Shown here: positions 1 to 9,110 of the stretch, piece after piece
Numbering within the stretch: the stretch's first letter is position 1
Layout: every line of letters begins with the position of its first letter
Source: an uncultured Coriobacteriia bacterium
GTDB lineage: Bacteria > Actinomycetota > Coriobacteriia > Coriobacteriales > QAMH01
Reading direction: 5' to 3'
Assembly (NCBI GenBank): GCA_959608885.1
Contig: CAUHSG010000004.1
Coordinates: forward strand, 51,488 to 115,487
Length of the DNA stretch: 64,000 nt
Made by a program: the position numbers and the translations under genes
Notes under the pieces: generated by a model
Seen by the model: the letters and a program-made list of their open reading frames with translations, nothing else
Told to the model about the DNA's origin: nothing
The model's database searches: none

Positions 1-345
1 TGCGATGTTTGCCTCGCCTTCGAAGACGAAGGCGGCAGTAAGTGTCGTACCCATGCCGGGCTTGCCCGTGCCGTCTTTGGCACCGCGCAGCACGGCCTCG
101 TTTGCTTTGATGACGGCGTTGGCGAGCGCCTCGGGACTCGTGCTCTTGGGGGCGTGGGCTTCCATCGTGGTCACAGCTATGTTACTCGCGACCTCGCCCG
201 CCTCGTGACCGCCCATGCCGTCGGCGACGACGAAGAGCGGGGTCTTGACCAGGTAACTGTCCTCGTTGTGCTCGCGTACGCTACCCACGTCTGACCGTGC
301 GGCAAACGAACGCGGCATGTTGGGCTTGGTGAAGTTGAAACTCAT
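1..345 (-). CDS. PP2C-family Ser/Thr protein phosphatase, partial
   Basis: This is the N-terminal part (115 codons) of a PP2C-type phosphatase that runs off the left edge. The start ATG overlaps the stop of the upstream FHA gene (ATGA overlap). The visible sequence carries the family's first metal-binding motif, ADGMGGHEAGE, near residue 40, and an N-terminal SDVGSVREHNED segment typical of Stp/PstP phosphatases. These enzymes remove phosphate from Ser/Thr sites set by the kinase encoded at the other end of this cluster. It is co-transcribed with two FHA proteins and the kinase. The family is clear; the C-terminus is not visible. Confidence 0.9.
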   Translation of the reverse strand, partial: MSFNFTKPNMPRSFAARSDVGSVREHNEDSYLVKTPLFVVADGMGGHEAGEVASNIAVTTMEAHAPKSTSPEALANAVIKANEAVLRGAKDGTGKPGMGTTLTAAFVFEGEANIA

Positions 346-755
346 TGACGGCCAATCTTTATGTCGACGTTTCCGATAGTGACGATATCGCCTTCCGAGC
401 AGGCGACGGGTTCGGTGACGGGATGCCCGTTAAGCAAGGTGCCGTTGGTGGAGTTGAGGTCCTCGACCGAAAGGCTCGTGCCCGTAAGTGAGAAGCGCGC
501 GTGACGCGCCGAGACGTAATCGGTGGGGATGACGATGTCGGCACCCGGGGCGCGTCCGATGACGATGGGGCCGGCAATGGTCAAACGCACGCCCTTGAGC
601 GTGCGCGGACCCTTTTCGACGTTGAGCGTCCAGGACTTGGCCTTCTTGTTTTGGCCACGGACGAGGCCGACGCCTGTCTTTACGACGAAGAACAGGAAGA
701 GATAGAGCAAGGCGACGAGCAGCAGGCGGCCAGCCAGGAGAAGAAGATCGACCAT
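342..755 (-). CDS. Small membrane-anchored FHA-domain protein
   Basis: This 137-residue protein has one N-terminal hydrophobic segment (about residues 2-27) followed by a basic linker and a forkhead-associated (FHA) domain (about 55-135). The FHA core shows IGRAPGADI, SARHARF and NSTNGT, the phosphothreonine-binding signature residues. I chose the ATG at 755 because the longer open frame upstream lies entirely inside the neighbouring FHA gene in another frame. It matches the FhaB/FipA type found in actinobacterial pknB clusters, where it reads kinase-generated phosphothreonines at the membrane. The stop overlaps the phosphatase start by 4 nt, so the two are translationally coupled. Confidence 0.88.
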   Translation of the reverse strand: MVDLLLLAGRLLLVALLYLFLFFVVKTGVGLVRGQNKKAKSWTLNVEKGPRTLKGVRLTIAGPIVIGRAPGADIVIPTDYVSARHARFSLTGTSLSVEDLNSTNGTLLNGHPVTEPVACSEGDIVTIGNVDIKIGRQ

Positions 756-762
756 GCTGAGA

Positions 763-1740
763 TTAGCCCTCCTGGAACTCGAGCTGGGTGGTACCGAGAT
801 CGATGATATCGCCGTCGTAGATGCGCGACTGCGTCGTGGCGACGCCATTAACAATGATGCCGTTTGTCGAGCCGGTGTCGCGAATGAGCCAGCCGGAATC
901 GTTGTGCAGGACCTCGGCATGATGGCGCGAGACGCTCGGGTCGCCGATGATGATGTCGCAATTGGTGTCACGGCCGACGACGGTGCGGTCATCACGAAGC
1001 TGGTACACGCGCTGCGTTTTGAGATTGTAGAGAACGGCTTGGGGCTGCTGCGCTACGGGCTCGTTGAGCATGACCGTACGCTGCTCGGCGGCAACGTCTT
1101 CGTCTGCGGCATTGCCAAACACGTCTTCTTCGGGTGCTGGAGTTGCCACGGGACTTGGCGCGACGAACGGATGCTCGTCAAAGTCGCCCCCGATGGGCTC
1201 GCCGGCAAAACCGTCGTCTGCCGGGAAGTCGGACTCCAGCTCGGCTTCGGGACGGGGCGCCGGACGCCTCGGATGCTCATGGGAGCGGTCGAAGTCGAAA
1301 TCATCCAGGTTGTCGTAGTCGGGCTCGATGCCGTAGCGCACCATCTCCTCGTGGCGCAACTCGGCGATGATGGCGGGACTCACGCTCTCGGCGATGATGT
1401 CGAACTTACCGCGGCGCAAGCCGTCATCAACAATGAAGCGCGCCAACGGCGGGCAGTCGAAGACCAGGCCGCGCTGAGCGCCTTGGCCGGTCAGGTAGGT
1501 TTCGATCTCGCCGGCAAGCGAGGGGTAGTACCCGCTCATCGCGGCATCGTCTTCGGGCGATACGAGGATGTTGTAGAGCGTGGGGGCGTACTCGTGCCCA
1601 ACGCCGATCATCTTCTCGTGCTCCATCTCCTTGCAGGCGCGCTTGGCAAGCTTGACGGGCTCGATGCCACCGCGACCGCGACCGCCCGAACCTTCGATGA
1701 CGTCCTCGGCCTTGTTCTCGAACCTCGAAAAAATGCCCAT
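763..1740 (-). CDS. FHA-domain protein with DUF3662 N-terminus (FhaA type)
   Basis: This 325-residue protein has a DUF3662 domain (about 1-125, opening MGIFSRFENKAEDVIEG), a low-complexity acidic/proline linker (about 125-225), and a C-terminal FHA domain (about 235-322). The FHA domain shows VVGRDTNCDI, SVSRHHAEV and GSTNGIIVNG. This is the architecture of actinobacterial FhaA, a phosphothreonine reader and kinase substrate linked to cell-wall synthesis. It lies 2 nt from the kinase gene upstream and 7 nt from the small FHA gene downstream, so the four genes form one operon. Confidence 0.9.
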   Translation of the reverse strand: MGIFSRFENKAEDVIEGSGGRGRGGIEPVKLAKRACKEMEHEKMIGVGHEYAPTLYNILVSPEDDAAMSGYYPSLAGEIETYLTGQGAQRGLVFDCPPLARFIVDDGLRRGKFDIIAESVSPAIIAELRHEEMVRYGIEPDYDNLDDFDFDRSHEHPRRPAPRPEAELESDFPADDGFAGEPIGGDFDEHPFVAPSPVATPAPEEDVFGNAADEDVAAEQRTVMLNEPVAQQPQAVLYNLKTQRVYQLRDDRTVVGRDTNCDIIIGDPSVSRHHAEVLHNDSGWLIRDTGSTNGIIVNGVATTQSRIYDGDIIDLGTTQLEFQEG

Positions 1741-1742
1741 TG

Positions 1743-3404
1743 TTACTCTCCTTTATGACGCACCGACGACTCCAGGATGCCGACGACGCACATGGCAATG
1801 CACGCGAGTACCGTTGTGATGGTCCATGTGCCGCTTGGACCAGTGACGATACCGGTTAAAACGCTCATTCCGACAGCTTGCGCGACAAGCAGGACGATTG
1901 CTGCGCAAACCGCACCGAGTATTGACAGTATACGTGTCTCGCGCGCACATAGCAGCGACATGAGCACGGCCGAGACAATCCAACCACATATCATAATCCA
2001 GGTCGGTATGCTCGTGATGGTGCCGAACAATAATTCCGGCCCCGTGTTCTTGCCCACGCTGAGCATGAGGACGACTTGGATGACAGTGGCTCCCAGCGCC
2101 CGTTTGGGTGGCAGGCAATAGCCGACAATCATGGGAGCGAGCGGCGCGAAGCCGATGATGCCAAGGGGCGAGACGATGAGGGCGCAGTTCGCGTCCGCCA
2201 CGCCTTCGCGACCGAAGAGTATGACCCAGGCGACCGCTGCCGCGATGGCGATGATGCCGAGTATGGGCATGGGCGAAGTGCACAGGAAAAGCGAGGCGCC
2301 GTTGACGAGCATGGCGAGCAGTGCACCGAAGGGCGGTTTGACGACTGCGGCCACGGCGGGCAGCAATGCGACGAGCATGGCGACGTTTGCGTCGAGCAAC
2401 GTGACGTTGAGAAGCGCCGAGGTGCTCAGCCACCAGCACAGTGCTGCGGCGATGACGCGTCCCAACACGAAGCCGAGGCGCGGCGAGATGCGCTCGAGAA
2501 TGCCGCGCTTCTGGGGGACGTAGGTTTCCTCTTCCACGACCTCGTCGTCGACCTGGACGATTTCGCGCAGACGACGACTGCCCTGCGCCGGGTTGCCCAG
2601 GTAGGGCATGAGCGCGGCGAGGAAATCGGCTACGGTGTCATAGCGATCGTCGGGGTCGGGTGAGAGCGCTGTGAACAGCACGCTGTCGATGCCCGGGTCA
2701 AGGTCGTGGCGCAGCGAGGAGGGTGGGGTAACATCGAACTTCTGGATGAGCGCTGCACTTGCGTTGAGGCTGCGCGCCGCGAAGGGGCGCTTGCCAGTGA
2801 GAATCTCGTAGACGACGGCTGCCAGGGCGAACTCATCGGTTCGCTCGTCAAGCTCCTGGCTGTTCATTTGCTCGGGCGGCATGTAACCGATGGTGCCGCC
2901 GCTTGCCTTGCGGAAACCCTGGGCATCGGCGAGCTCGGAGACTCCAAAGTCGCTGACCTTGCAAGCGCCGTTGCGATTCACGAGTATGTTGTCGGGCTTG
3001 ATGTCGAGGTGCAGCACCTGGTTCTCATGCGCGAACTCGACGGCATCGCCCACGGCAAGAATGATGGCCGCGGCGATGTCGAGGTCAAAGCTCCCCGGAG
3101 GAGTGTCATGGATGATCTGCGCGAGGGAAGGGCCCTCGATGGCTTCCATGATGAGGAAGGCCTCGTTATCGACGGTGTCGAAATCGTAGACGCTCACGAT
3201 GGAGGGACGACTGAGCATCGCGCCCGTGCGGGCCTCGGAAAGACCGGGGACACTCCCGTTTGCCCACGCGCTGGAAACGGGCATGCGCTTGATGGCAACA
3301 CGCCGCTGAATGCGCGTGTCCCAGCAAATCTCGACTCTGCCGCTTCCACCTTCGCCTTTGACTTCTATGGGTCGATAGCGGTCTAGGATCAATGGACCCT
3401 GCAT
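1743..3404 (-). CDS. Membrane Ser/Thr protein kinase (no PASTA domains)
   Basis: This 553-residue protein has an N-terminal kinase domain (about 8-270) and a multi-spanning C-terminal half. Kinase motifs are visible: glycine loop GEGGSGRVE, VAIKRM lysine, catalytic loop HLDIKPDNI (Leu in place of the usual Arg), SDFGVSE, and GTIGYMPPEQ in the activation segment. From about residue 305 there are around eight hydrophobic segments and no PASTA repeats, so it is not a typical PknB muropeptide sensor. A good ribosome-binding site (AGGAGAGAGG) precedes the ATG. It is the first gene of the kinase-FHA-FHA-phosphatase operon. What it senses cannot be read from the sequence. Confidence 0.9.
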   Translation of the reverse strand: MQGPLILDRYRPIEVKGEGGSGRVEICWDTRIQRRVAIKRMPVSSAWANGSVPGLSEARTGAMLSRPSIVSVYDFDTVDNEAFLIMEAIEGPSLAQIIHDTPPGSFDLDIAAAIILAVGDAVEFAHENQVLHLDIKPDNILVNRNGACKVSDFGVSELADAQGFRKASGGTIGYMPPEQMNSQELDERTDEFALAAVVYEILTGKRPFAARSLNASAALIQKFDVTPPSSLRHDLDPGIDSVLFTALSPDPDDRYDTVADFLAALMPYLGNPAQGSRRLREIVQVDDEVVEEETYVPQKRGILERISPRLGFVLGRVIAAALCWWLSTSALLNVTLLDANVAMLVALLPAVAAVVKPPFGALLAMLVNGASLFLCTSPMPILGIIAIAAAVAWVILFGREGVADANCALIVSPLGIIGFAPLAPMIVGYCLPPKRALGATVIQVVLMLSVGKNTGPELLFGTITSIPTWIMICGWIVSAVLMSLLCARETRILSILGAVCAAIVLLVAQAVGMSVLTGIVTGPSGTWTITTVLACIAMCVVGILESSVRHKGE

Positions 3405-3491
3405 CTTGCCTCTCTCCTCGTTTCTTGCTCATTTTGACAGATGCGTTAGCACATTATAGGTAATTGGACCTTAAAACCGCCGAAGTACACG

Positions 3492-3520
3492 AAAAAGGCC
3501 GACCTCAAAAGGCCGGCCCT
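3492..3520 (-). terminator. Rho-independent terminator after tRNA-Leu
   Basis: On the minus strand a GC-rich stem (GGCCGGCC pairing with GGTCGGCC, one G-U pair) around a TTTTGA loop is followed by TTTTT. It lies just 3' of the tRNA-Leu. Confidence 0.8.
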
Positions 3521-3529
3521 CTCATGTGT

Positions 3530-3615
3530 TGGTGCGGGCGAAAGGAGTTGAACCTTCACGAGCCGAAGCTCACTGGCACCTGAAGCCAGCGCGTCTGCCA
3601 TTCCGCCACGCCCGC
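3530..3615 (-). tRNA. tRNA-Leu (anticodon CAG)
   Basis: The minus strand folds as a class II tRNA: acceptor GCGGGCG/CGCCCGC, anticodon stem CTGGC/GCCAG with loop TTCAGGT (anticodon CAG), a long variable arm, and T-arm GGTTCAACTCC. The CCA end is encoded (3530-3532). Length is 86 nt including CCA. It decodes CUG leucine codons. Confidence 0.95.
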
Positions 3616-3724
3616 ATGCCGCGCGTTTGCGCGAGTCCGTATACTAGCACAAATCTGCGCATTGCAATATGGAAGATGGGGCAACGTCTCTGAGCAATTG
3701 CCTCATCTAGATTAGAACTCTGAG

Positions 3725-4522
3725 CTAGAGCCGGCGTACGAGCTCCCAACCCACCATGCTGATGCAGTTGGGGACGACCTTTCCGATGATGCGCAAGGCG
3801 CATGATTGCGGGCTTGCCGTCGCGACTGCCAGGTGCAGCTTGTTTGCGGTGAGGGCGCGGGACACGACGGTCGAGGCCTTCTGCGCACCCAGAAGATGAC
3901 GCACGTCCTGTGCACCCCCGGATTCGCGGGCGACCTTCTCGAAGCCCGTTTTGACCCATGTGGGGCAAAGGGCGGTCGCCGTGATGCCCGTACCGTGCAA
4001 CTCGCAGCGCAGCGCACGTGTGTAACGCAACACAAACGCTTTAGTAGCTGCATATACGTTCATATGTGGAAGCGGGACGAACGCCGCGGCGGATGCGACT
4101 TGCACGATATGCGCACCGCGCTCCATGTACGGCAGCGTCGCATGCGTCATATCGATGAGCCCGCGGCAGTTGAGGTCAATCATAGAGTCGATGTCCTCAT
4201 CGGATATGGTCTGCCAGTCGCCGAACTTGCCGAATCCGGCGGCGTTCACGAGATAGCGGACGTCAGGATTGAAATCCGCGAGGCGCTGCCTGATTGCGGC
4301 GATGTCTGCCTTGCTTCCGAGGTCGGCCACAACCGGAACTGCAGGCGAGCTCAACTGGTCGGCGACCTCTTGCAAGGCATCGCGGTTACGGGCGACGAGC
4401 CATAGCTCGTCAACCTGTTGGAGAAGGTCGATTTGCCGGGCGAATTCGCGACCAAGGCCCGATGATGCCCCCGTGACGATTGCAATGCGCTTCTTCCACG
4501 GTTTGGTTTCGCTTTCGGTCAT
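3725..4522 (-). CDS. Short-chain dehydrogenase/reductase (SDR)
   Basis: This 265-residue protein has the classical SDR fold: nucleotide-binding TGASSGLGRE (about 17-26), NAAGFG (about 92), and the catalytic YAATK (Tyr-x3-Lys, about 158). I chose the ATG at 4522 because GGGAGG lies 7-8 nt upstream; the open frame continues further but crosses a palindromic repeat. It probably acts as a soluble NAD(P)(H)-dependent oxidoreductase; the substrate is unknown. It is separated from ackA by a tandem palindrome, so it may be transcribed alone. Confidence 0.88.
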   Translation of the reverse strand: MTESETKPWKKRIAIVTGASSGLGREFARQIDLLQQVDELWLVARNRDALQEVADQLSSPAVPVVADLGSKADIAAIRQRLADFNPDVRYLVNAAGFGKFGDWQTISDEDIDSMIDLNCRGLIDMTHATLPYMERGAHIVQVASAAAFVPLPHMNVYAATKAFVLRYTRALRCELHGTGITATALCPTWVKTGFEKVARESGGAQDVRHLLGAQKASTVVSRALTANKLHLAVATASPQSCALRIIGKVVPNCISMVGWELVRRL

Positions 4523-4585
4523 GTCAAACCTCCCAGCCAGATCAATACCAGATGGCGAATAATGGCAGTATAGCCTTCCAAAAAG

Positions 4586-4648
4586 GAGACAAAAATCGCC
4601 GGGGCATCTTTGTCTCCTCGACAGAAATCGCCGGGGCATCTTTGTCTC
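4586..4648. repeat. Tandem pair of family-A intergenic palindromes
   Basis: Two consecutive copies (4586-4616 and 4619-4648) of a hairpin with arms GAGACAAA / TTTGTCTC around a core containing CGCCGGGGCATC. They fill the gap between ackA (stop at 4651) and the SDR. The T-rich 3' arm could act as a terminator for ackA. The same element occurs at seven other places in the window. Confidence 0.85.
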
Positions 4649-4650
4649 AT

Positions 4651-5868
4651 CTAGGATTGGATTCGGCTTACCAGATCATCCGTTTCGCGGGCGATGCGCA
4701 TCTCCTCGTCGGTGGTCACGACGCAGATCTTGATGGGGCTGTCATCGATCGAGATGATGCGGTTGACGCCGATTTGGCCGGTTACGTCGTTGCGCTCCTT
4801 GTCGAGTATCATGCCCATGTGCGCCAGGCCATCGAAGATGCGCTCGCGTAGCTCGGCCGAGTTCTCGCCGATGCCCGCCGTCATGACGACGGCATCCGTG
4901 CGCGTCATCGCTGCGTAGAAACCGCCGATGGCCTTCTGGATGCGATACACGTACATGTCGATGGCAAGTTCGGCGTGCTCGTTGCCGTCGCGTGCAGCAT
5001 CGAGCACGTCACGCATGTCGCCCGAGATGCCAGACACGCCGAGCACGCCGCTTTCGCGGTTGAGGATGGAGTCCATCTCGTCGAAGCTGATGCCCTCGCG
5101 ACGCATGATGTAGGTGATGATGGCCGGGTCGATGGAACCGGAGCGCGTACCCATCATCAGGCCTTCGAGCGGCGTGAAACCCATCGTCGTGTCAATGGAC
5201 TTGCCGTGGTTTACGGCCGTGATGGATCCGCCATTGCCCAGATGACAGGTGATGAGGCCGAGGTCCCTGAGCGGACGCCCGAGCAGGTTCGCGGCCTGCT
5301 GGGCCGCGTAGCGGTGGCTCGTGCCGTGCGCACCGTAGCGGCGAATGCGATAGTCCTCGTAATAGCGCATGGGAAGCGGGTACATGTACGCCTTGGGCGG
5401 CATCGTCGTGTGAAATGCGGTGTCGAAGACGGCGACTTCGGGTGTGTCGGGCATGAGTTTGCGCATCATGTCGATGCAGGCATCGGCAGGCGGGTTGTGC
5501 AGCGGCGCCAGCTCCTCGATGCTCGCGAGTTTTTCGCGCACGTCATCATCGATGAGCGTCGCCTTGCTGAAGTACTCGCCTCCGGCCACGACGCGGTTGC
5601 CGATCGCATCTATCTGGTCGAGTCCGCTGATGGGGCTGTCGGGATCTTCGACGAGGATGTCGAGCAGTTTGGCGAGACATTGGGGGACGGTAAGCTTGGC
5701 GACGTTATAGGCGGTCTTGTCGAAGTCAGGGGCATACGAGACGTTCATGAATGCCTCGGGCGTGCCCACCTTTTCGGCAAGGCACTTCATGAGCGAAATC
5801 TTGCCGTCCGTCTCGATGAGCTGGCATTTCAAGCTGGAGCTTCCGGCATTCACGACCAGTACGCGCAT
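4651..5868 (-). CDS. ackA: Acetate kinase
   Basis: This 405-residue protein matches acetate kinase over its usual length (about 400). The N-terminal phosphate loop NAGSSSLK (residues 7-14) and CHLGNGGS are present, along with the family-typical AFHTTMPPKAY and TRSGSIDPAI. It interconverts acetyl phosphate plus ADP and acetate plus ATP, the last step of substrate-level ATP formation in acetogenic fermentation. I chose the ATG at 5868 because AAGGAGGAAG precedes it at ideal spacing. No phosphotransacetylase gene is adjacent. Confidence 0.96.
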   Translation of the reverse strand: MRVLVVNAGSSSLKCQLIETDGKISLMKCLAEKVGTPEAFMNVSYAPDFDKTAYNVAKLTVPQCLAKLLDILVEDPDSPISGLDQIDAIGNRVVAGGEYFSKATLIDDDVREKLASIEELAPLHNPPADACIDMMRKLMPDTPEVAVFDTAFHTTMPPKAYMYPLPMRYYEDYRIRRYGAHGTSHRYAAQQAANLLGRPLRDLGLITCHLGNGGSITAVNHGKSIDTTMGFTPLEGLMMGTRSGSIDPAIITYIMRREGISFDEMDSILNRESGVLGVSGISGDMRDVLDAARDGNEHAELAIDMYVYRIQKAIGGFYAAMTRTDAVVMTAGIGENSAELRERIFDGLAHMGMILDKERNDVTGQIGVNRIISIDDSPIKICVVTTDEEMRIARETDDLVSRIQS

Positions 5869-5930
5869 CGCTTCCTCCTTGTGACGGGATAGGCACAGTG
5901 TATTTGACTTGCTTTCCATCAACAAGAAAC

Positions 5931-5961
5931 GTGACAGAAGTGCCCCGGCGACTTTTGTCAC
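5931..5961. repeat. Family-A palindrome
   Basis: Arms GTGACAGAAG / CTTTTGTCAC around a TGCCCCGGCGA core. It sits between the start of ackA (minus) and the promoter region of Mo/W module 1 (plus), one of few copies not directly 3' of a gene. Confidence 0.8.
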
Positions 5962-5990
5962 ATTTGATGAGGGCTACTTCTCACCCTCTC

Positions 5991-6050
5991 TTTTCACCCC
6001 TAAGTCCATTCCCTGCGGGTCATGACCACCCCATACGTGCTTTCTAGACT
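5991..6050 (+). promoter_or_regulatory. Putative promoter of Mo/W module 1, two-box motif
   Basis: TTTTCACCCC at 5991 and TTTCTAGACT at 6041 are exactly 50 bp apart. The promoter region of the MFS gene at 12737 has TTCTCACCCC and TTTCTTAGAT, also 50 bp apart. The downstream box resembles a -10 region. The shared boxes suggest co-regulation, plausibly by the LuxR-type regulator at 9765. This is inference from two sequences. Confidence 0.4.
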
Positions 6051-6122
6051 TTCTGTATCGGCGGACACTCGTCAGCCCGTCGGTTTCAAAACCAACTGAG
6101 AGAAGGAGAAAGGCGGTCATTC

Positions 6123-8486
6123 ATGGAAGAGATGAAAGCTGCCCCAGTCGTGAAACTGGACACGCTCTCCGACGTCAACGACATCGGAAAGCCGTGGCGC
6201 TTTGAGGAGGACGGGCTCACCGTCACGCGTCTGTCCCCATGGTCTGCGCCGGGATGCCATCCCACGGGCTGCGGACTGAAGGTCTACACCGATGGCGAGG
6301 ATCGCGTCGTCAAGGTCGAGGGCGATGAGAATCACCCGGTTACGCAGGGACGTCTCTGCGTGCGCTGTCTCACGCTCATGGACTACGTGTACAATCCCTC
6401 CCGCATCATCTACCCGATGAAGCGCGATTCCGAGAAGCGCGGCGATGCCGATGCGTGGGAGCGTTGCACTTGGGATGAGGCCGTGGCCATCATCAAGGAG
6501 AACTACGACCGCATCACCAAGCAGTACGGACGTGAGAGCTGCGTGTGCTTCACCGGCACCGGTCGCGAGGGCGGCACCTTCAATCCGTACGGTTCGGTCA
6601 TGCTCGGCACGCCCAACTATTGCTATACGCAGTCGGGCTATGCCTGCTACATTCCCCGTCTCGCTGCTTCGAGCTACATCATCGGTTCGGCCTATCCCGA
6701 AATCGATTACGCATGCGCCCTTCCCGGACGCTTTGACGACCCTGCTTACGAGCTGCCCGAATGCCTCATCATGTGGGGCAAGATGCCGCTGTCTTCCAAC
6801 GGCGACGGTCTCTTTGGCCATGCCGTCATTGACATGATGCGCCGCGGCACGCGTCTCATCATGGTTGACCCGCGCATGAACTGGCTCGCCAGCCGTGCCG
6901 ACATCCATCTGCGTCTGCGTGCCGGTACGGATACTGCGCTTGCCATGGGCTTGCTCTCGGTCATCATCAACGAAGATCTCTATGATCACGAGTACGTTGA
7001 GTACTGGTGCTATGGTTTCGACGAGCTCAAGGCGCGCATCAACGATCCGGAGAAGGGCATGACCTCGGCCAAGGCTGCCGAGATCACTGGCATTCCCGAA
7101 GAAAAGATCGTCGAGGCTGCTCGCATGTACGCTCAGGCAAAGCCCGCAAGCATCTCGTGGGGTCTTGCCATCGACCAGAAGGCCAATGGCATGCAGGCCG
7201 GCCAGTGCATCCTCGACCTCATGGCCATTACCGGTAACATCGACGTGCCTGGTGGTAACGTCCTGGGCGATGTGACCTCCGGTCTCAACGAAGTTGGCTT
7301 TGGCTTCGAGAAGGGTGTGGGTGACCTCGTGGGCGAGATGATCGGTCTAGCCGACTACCCTGCCTATTGCAACCTCATCATGAACGCGCACGCCGACCTC
7401 ATGCTCCAGACGCTCGAGACAGGCGAGCCGTACCCCATCAAGTTTGGCATGTACTGTGGCAACAATCTGATGTCCTGCACCTCGGCAGAGCCCAAGCGCT
7501 GGCACGACGCCATCATCAAGTCGCTCGAGTTCTGCTTCACCATTGACACCTTCATGACGCCGTCGGCTCAGGCATCGTGCGACGTGTTCCTGCCGCTGGC
7601 AGCATCTGCTGAGCGCGAAGGTACCACGTTTACGCACTACGGCGCATCCATGGGCATCAAGGGCTTCTCGCAGGCGGCCACGCGCACGGGTGAGGCTCTG
7701 ACGGATGCCGAGGCCTGCTTCAAGCTCGGCAAGGCGCTCAATCCGCAGTGGTGGGTCGACTACGACACCGTCGAGGACTTCATCAATCACCTGCGCTTGT
7801 CAAACAAATTCAAGTTCCGCGATGTGGCTCCCGCAGTCTATGTTCAGGACGAGGTGACCTACCGCAAGAACGAGTGCGGCAAGCTGCGCAGCGACGGCAA
7901 GGTGGGCTTCAATACGCCGACGGGCCGTATCGAACTCTACTCCACCATCTTCCAGCAGTTCGATGACGACCCGCTGCCCTATTACGATGAGCCGCAGTAT
8001 AGCCCCGTCAACACGCCGGAGCTTTTGGAGGAGTATCCCTACGTGCTCACGACCGGCGCCCGCCCCTATGCTTTCTTCCATTCCGAGAATCGCCAGGTTC
8101 CGTTCTGCCGCGAGCTCAACCCCGATCCCATCGTCGAGGTGAACCCCAAGACGGCCAAGAAGCTCGGCATCGCGGATGGCCAGTGGTGCGAGATCTGGAA
8201 CCAGTTCGGAAGCTGCAAGCAGAAGGCCAAGGTCACCGAGACGGTCGACGAGAACACCATCCACTGCCAGCATGCCTGGTGGTTCCCCGAGGAAGATGGC
8301 AGCGAGCCCAATCTCTACGGCAACTGGCGTAGTAACGTCAACAATCTCGTCCCCAACTTCCACTTTGGCAAGCTTGGCTTTGGCGCGCCGTTCAAATGCC
8401 TGCTTTGCAACATCAAGCCGATAGAAGAGTGCCTCGATACCGACATGAACGAGGTCTGGACGAAGTTCAAGAGGGAGGACCAATAA
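6123..8486 (+). CDS. Mo/W-bis-pterin enzyme, acetylene-hydratase-like (module 1 catalytic subunit)
   Basis: This 787-residue protein belongs to the DMSO-reductase superfamily. An unusual N-terminal Fe-S motif uses Cys45, Cys50, Cys79 and Cys82 (GCHPTGC then GRLCVRC). Cys175 (in GYACYIPR) aligns with the metal-ligand cysteine of acetylene hydratase. Other family blocks are the ADIHLRLRAGTD nucleotide-binding region, ITGNIDVPGG, and a C-terminal molybdopterin-binding domain from about 640. There is no Tat signal, so it should work in the cytoplasm. GAGAAGGAG lies upstream. Its stop overlaps the start of the Fe-S partner by 1 nt. Relatives include acetylene hydratase, pyrogallol transhydroxylase and gut catechol dehydroxylases; the substrate here is unknown. 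Confidence 0.9.
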   Translation: MEEMKAAPVVKLDTLSDVNDIGKPWRFEEDGLTVTRLSPWSAPGCHPTGCGLKVYTDGEDRVVKVEGDENHPVTQGRLCVRCLTLMDYVYNPSRIIYPMKRDSEKRGDADAWERCTWDEAVAIIKENYDRITKQYGRESCVCFTGTGREGGTFNPYGSVMLGTPNYCYTQSGYACYIPRLAASSYIIGSAYPEIDYACALPGRFDDPAYELPECLIMWGKMPLSSNGDGLFGHAVIDMMRRGTRLIMVDPRMNWLASRADIHLRLRAGTDTALAMGLLSVIINEDLYDHEYVEYWCYGFDELKARINDPEKGMTSAKAAEITGIPEEKIVEAARMYAQAKPASISWGLAIDQKANGMQAGQCILDLMAITGNIDVPGGNVLGDVTSGLNEVGFGFEKGVGDLVGEMIGLADYPAYCNLIMNAHADLMLQTLETGEPYPIKFGMYCGNNLMSCTSAEPKRWHDAIIKSLEFCFTIDTFMTPSAQASCDVFLPLAASAEREGTTFTHYGASMGIKGFSQAATRTGEALTDAEACFKLGKALNPQWWVDYDTVEDFINHLRLSNKFKFRDVAPAVYVQDEVTYRKNECGKLRSDGKVGFNTPTGRIELYSTIFQQFDDDPLPYYDEPQYSPVNTPELLEEYPYVLTTGARPYAFFHSENRQVPFCRELNPDPIVEVNPKTAKKLGIADGQWCEIWNQFGSCKQKAKVTETVDENTIHCQHAWWFPEEDGSEPNLYGNWRSNVNNLVPNFHFGKLGFGAPFKCLLCNIKPIEECLDTDMNEVWTKFKREDQ

Positions 8487-8992
8487 TGAGCAAGGAAGTA
8501 TACGGACTCCTCATCGATTACGAGTATTGCTCTGGCTGCCAGAGCTGCGAGGTGACCTGTAAGGAGACCCACAACTATCCCGTGGGCAAGTGGGGCATCC
8601 GCGTGCTCGAGGAAGGACCGTGGGAGATCGAGGACGGCACGGGCGTGTTCGATTACAACTACGTTCCCGTTCCCACCGACTTGTGCGACCTGTGCGTCGA
8701 GCGCACTTCGAAGGGTCGCGAGCCGGCCTGCGTGCATCACTGCCTTGCAAACGTTATCACCTATGGCCCCATCATGGAGCTGGCCGAGAAGATGTGCGAG
8801 AAGAGCAAGCAGGTGCTGTGGTTCCCGCAGTACAAGCCGCTGTCTGCCAAGGGCAAGTTCGTGCCCACGAAGAAGAGCAACTCCGAGGGCCTTGGTGGTG
8901 CCAAGGTTGAGGTCGAGGCAAATGAGAGCTGGTCTACCGCCGCGCATCGTCGCAGCGATGATGACCACTTCGAGATGGGCCTCGTAGAGTAG
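8486..8992 (+). CDS. Four-cysteine-motif Fe-S electron carrier (module 1 partner)
   Basis: This 168-residue protein has a ferredoxin motif CSGCQSCEVTC (about residues 11-21) and a second cysteine group CDLC...ACVHHC (about 68-88), enough for two [4Fe-4S] clusters, then a charged tail. It starts at the ATG overlapping the catalytic subunit stop (TAATG), so expression is coupled. It resembles DmsB-type subunits but is shorter and has no membrane partner nearby. It probably passes electrons to or from the module 1 enzyme in the cytoplasm. The paralogue at 39629 shares the GPWE and CVHHC signatures. Confidence 0.88.
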   Translation: MSKEVYGLLIDYEYCSGCQSCEVTCKETHNYPVGKWGIRVLEEGPWEIEDGTGVFDYNYVPVPTDLCDLCVERTSKGREPACVHHCLANVITYGPIMELAEKMCEKSKQVLWFPQYKPLSAKGKFVPTKKSNSEGLGGAKVEVEANESWSTAAHRRSDDDHFEMGLVE

Positions 8993-9007
8993 ACCCTCGC
9001 GTTGTCT

Positions 9008-9077
9008 GGGCGGATGGTCATCCCAGGCCATCCGCCTCGTCCCTCCTACAGGGCGGCCTTCCAGCCATGGCCGCCCT
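9008..9077 (+). terminator. Two tandem GC-rich hairpins after module 1
   Basis: Hairpin 1 (9008-9036) pairs GGCGGATGG with CCATCCGCC. Hairpin 2 (9050-9077) pairs AGGGCGGCC with GGCCGCCCT. Neither has a strong T-tract, so they may attenuate transcription or protect the 3' end rather than stop it fully. Confidence 0.55.
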
Positions 9078-9110
9078 ATCCTCTTGGGACTGAATCCTGA
9101 AGGAGCGAGC

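Noticed and set aside
763..1758. Long plus-strand open frame opposite the FhaA-like gene
   Set aside because: It is antisense to a well-supported FHA/DUF3662 protein and has no ribosome-binding site or recognisable domain.
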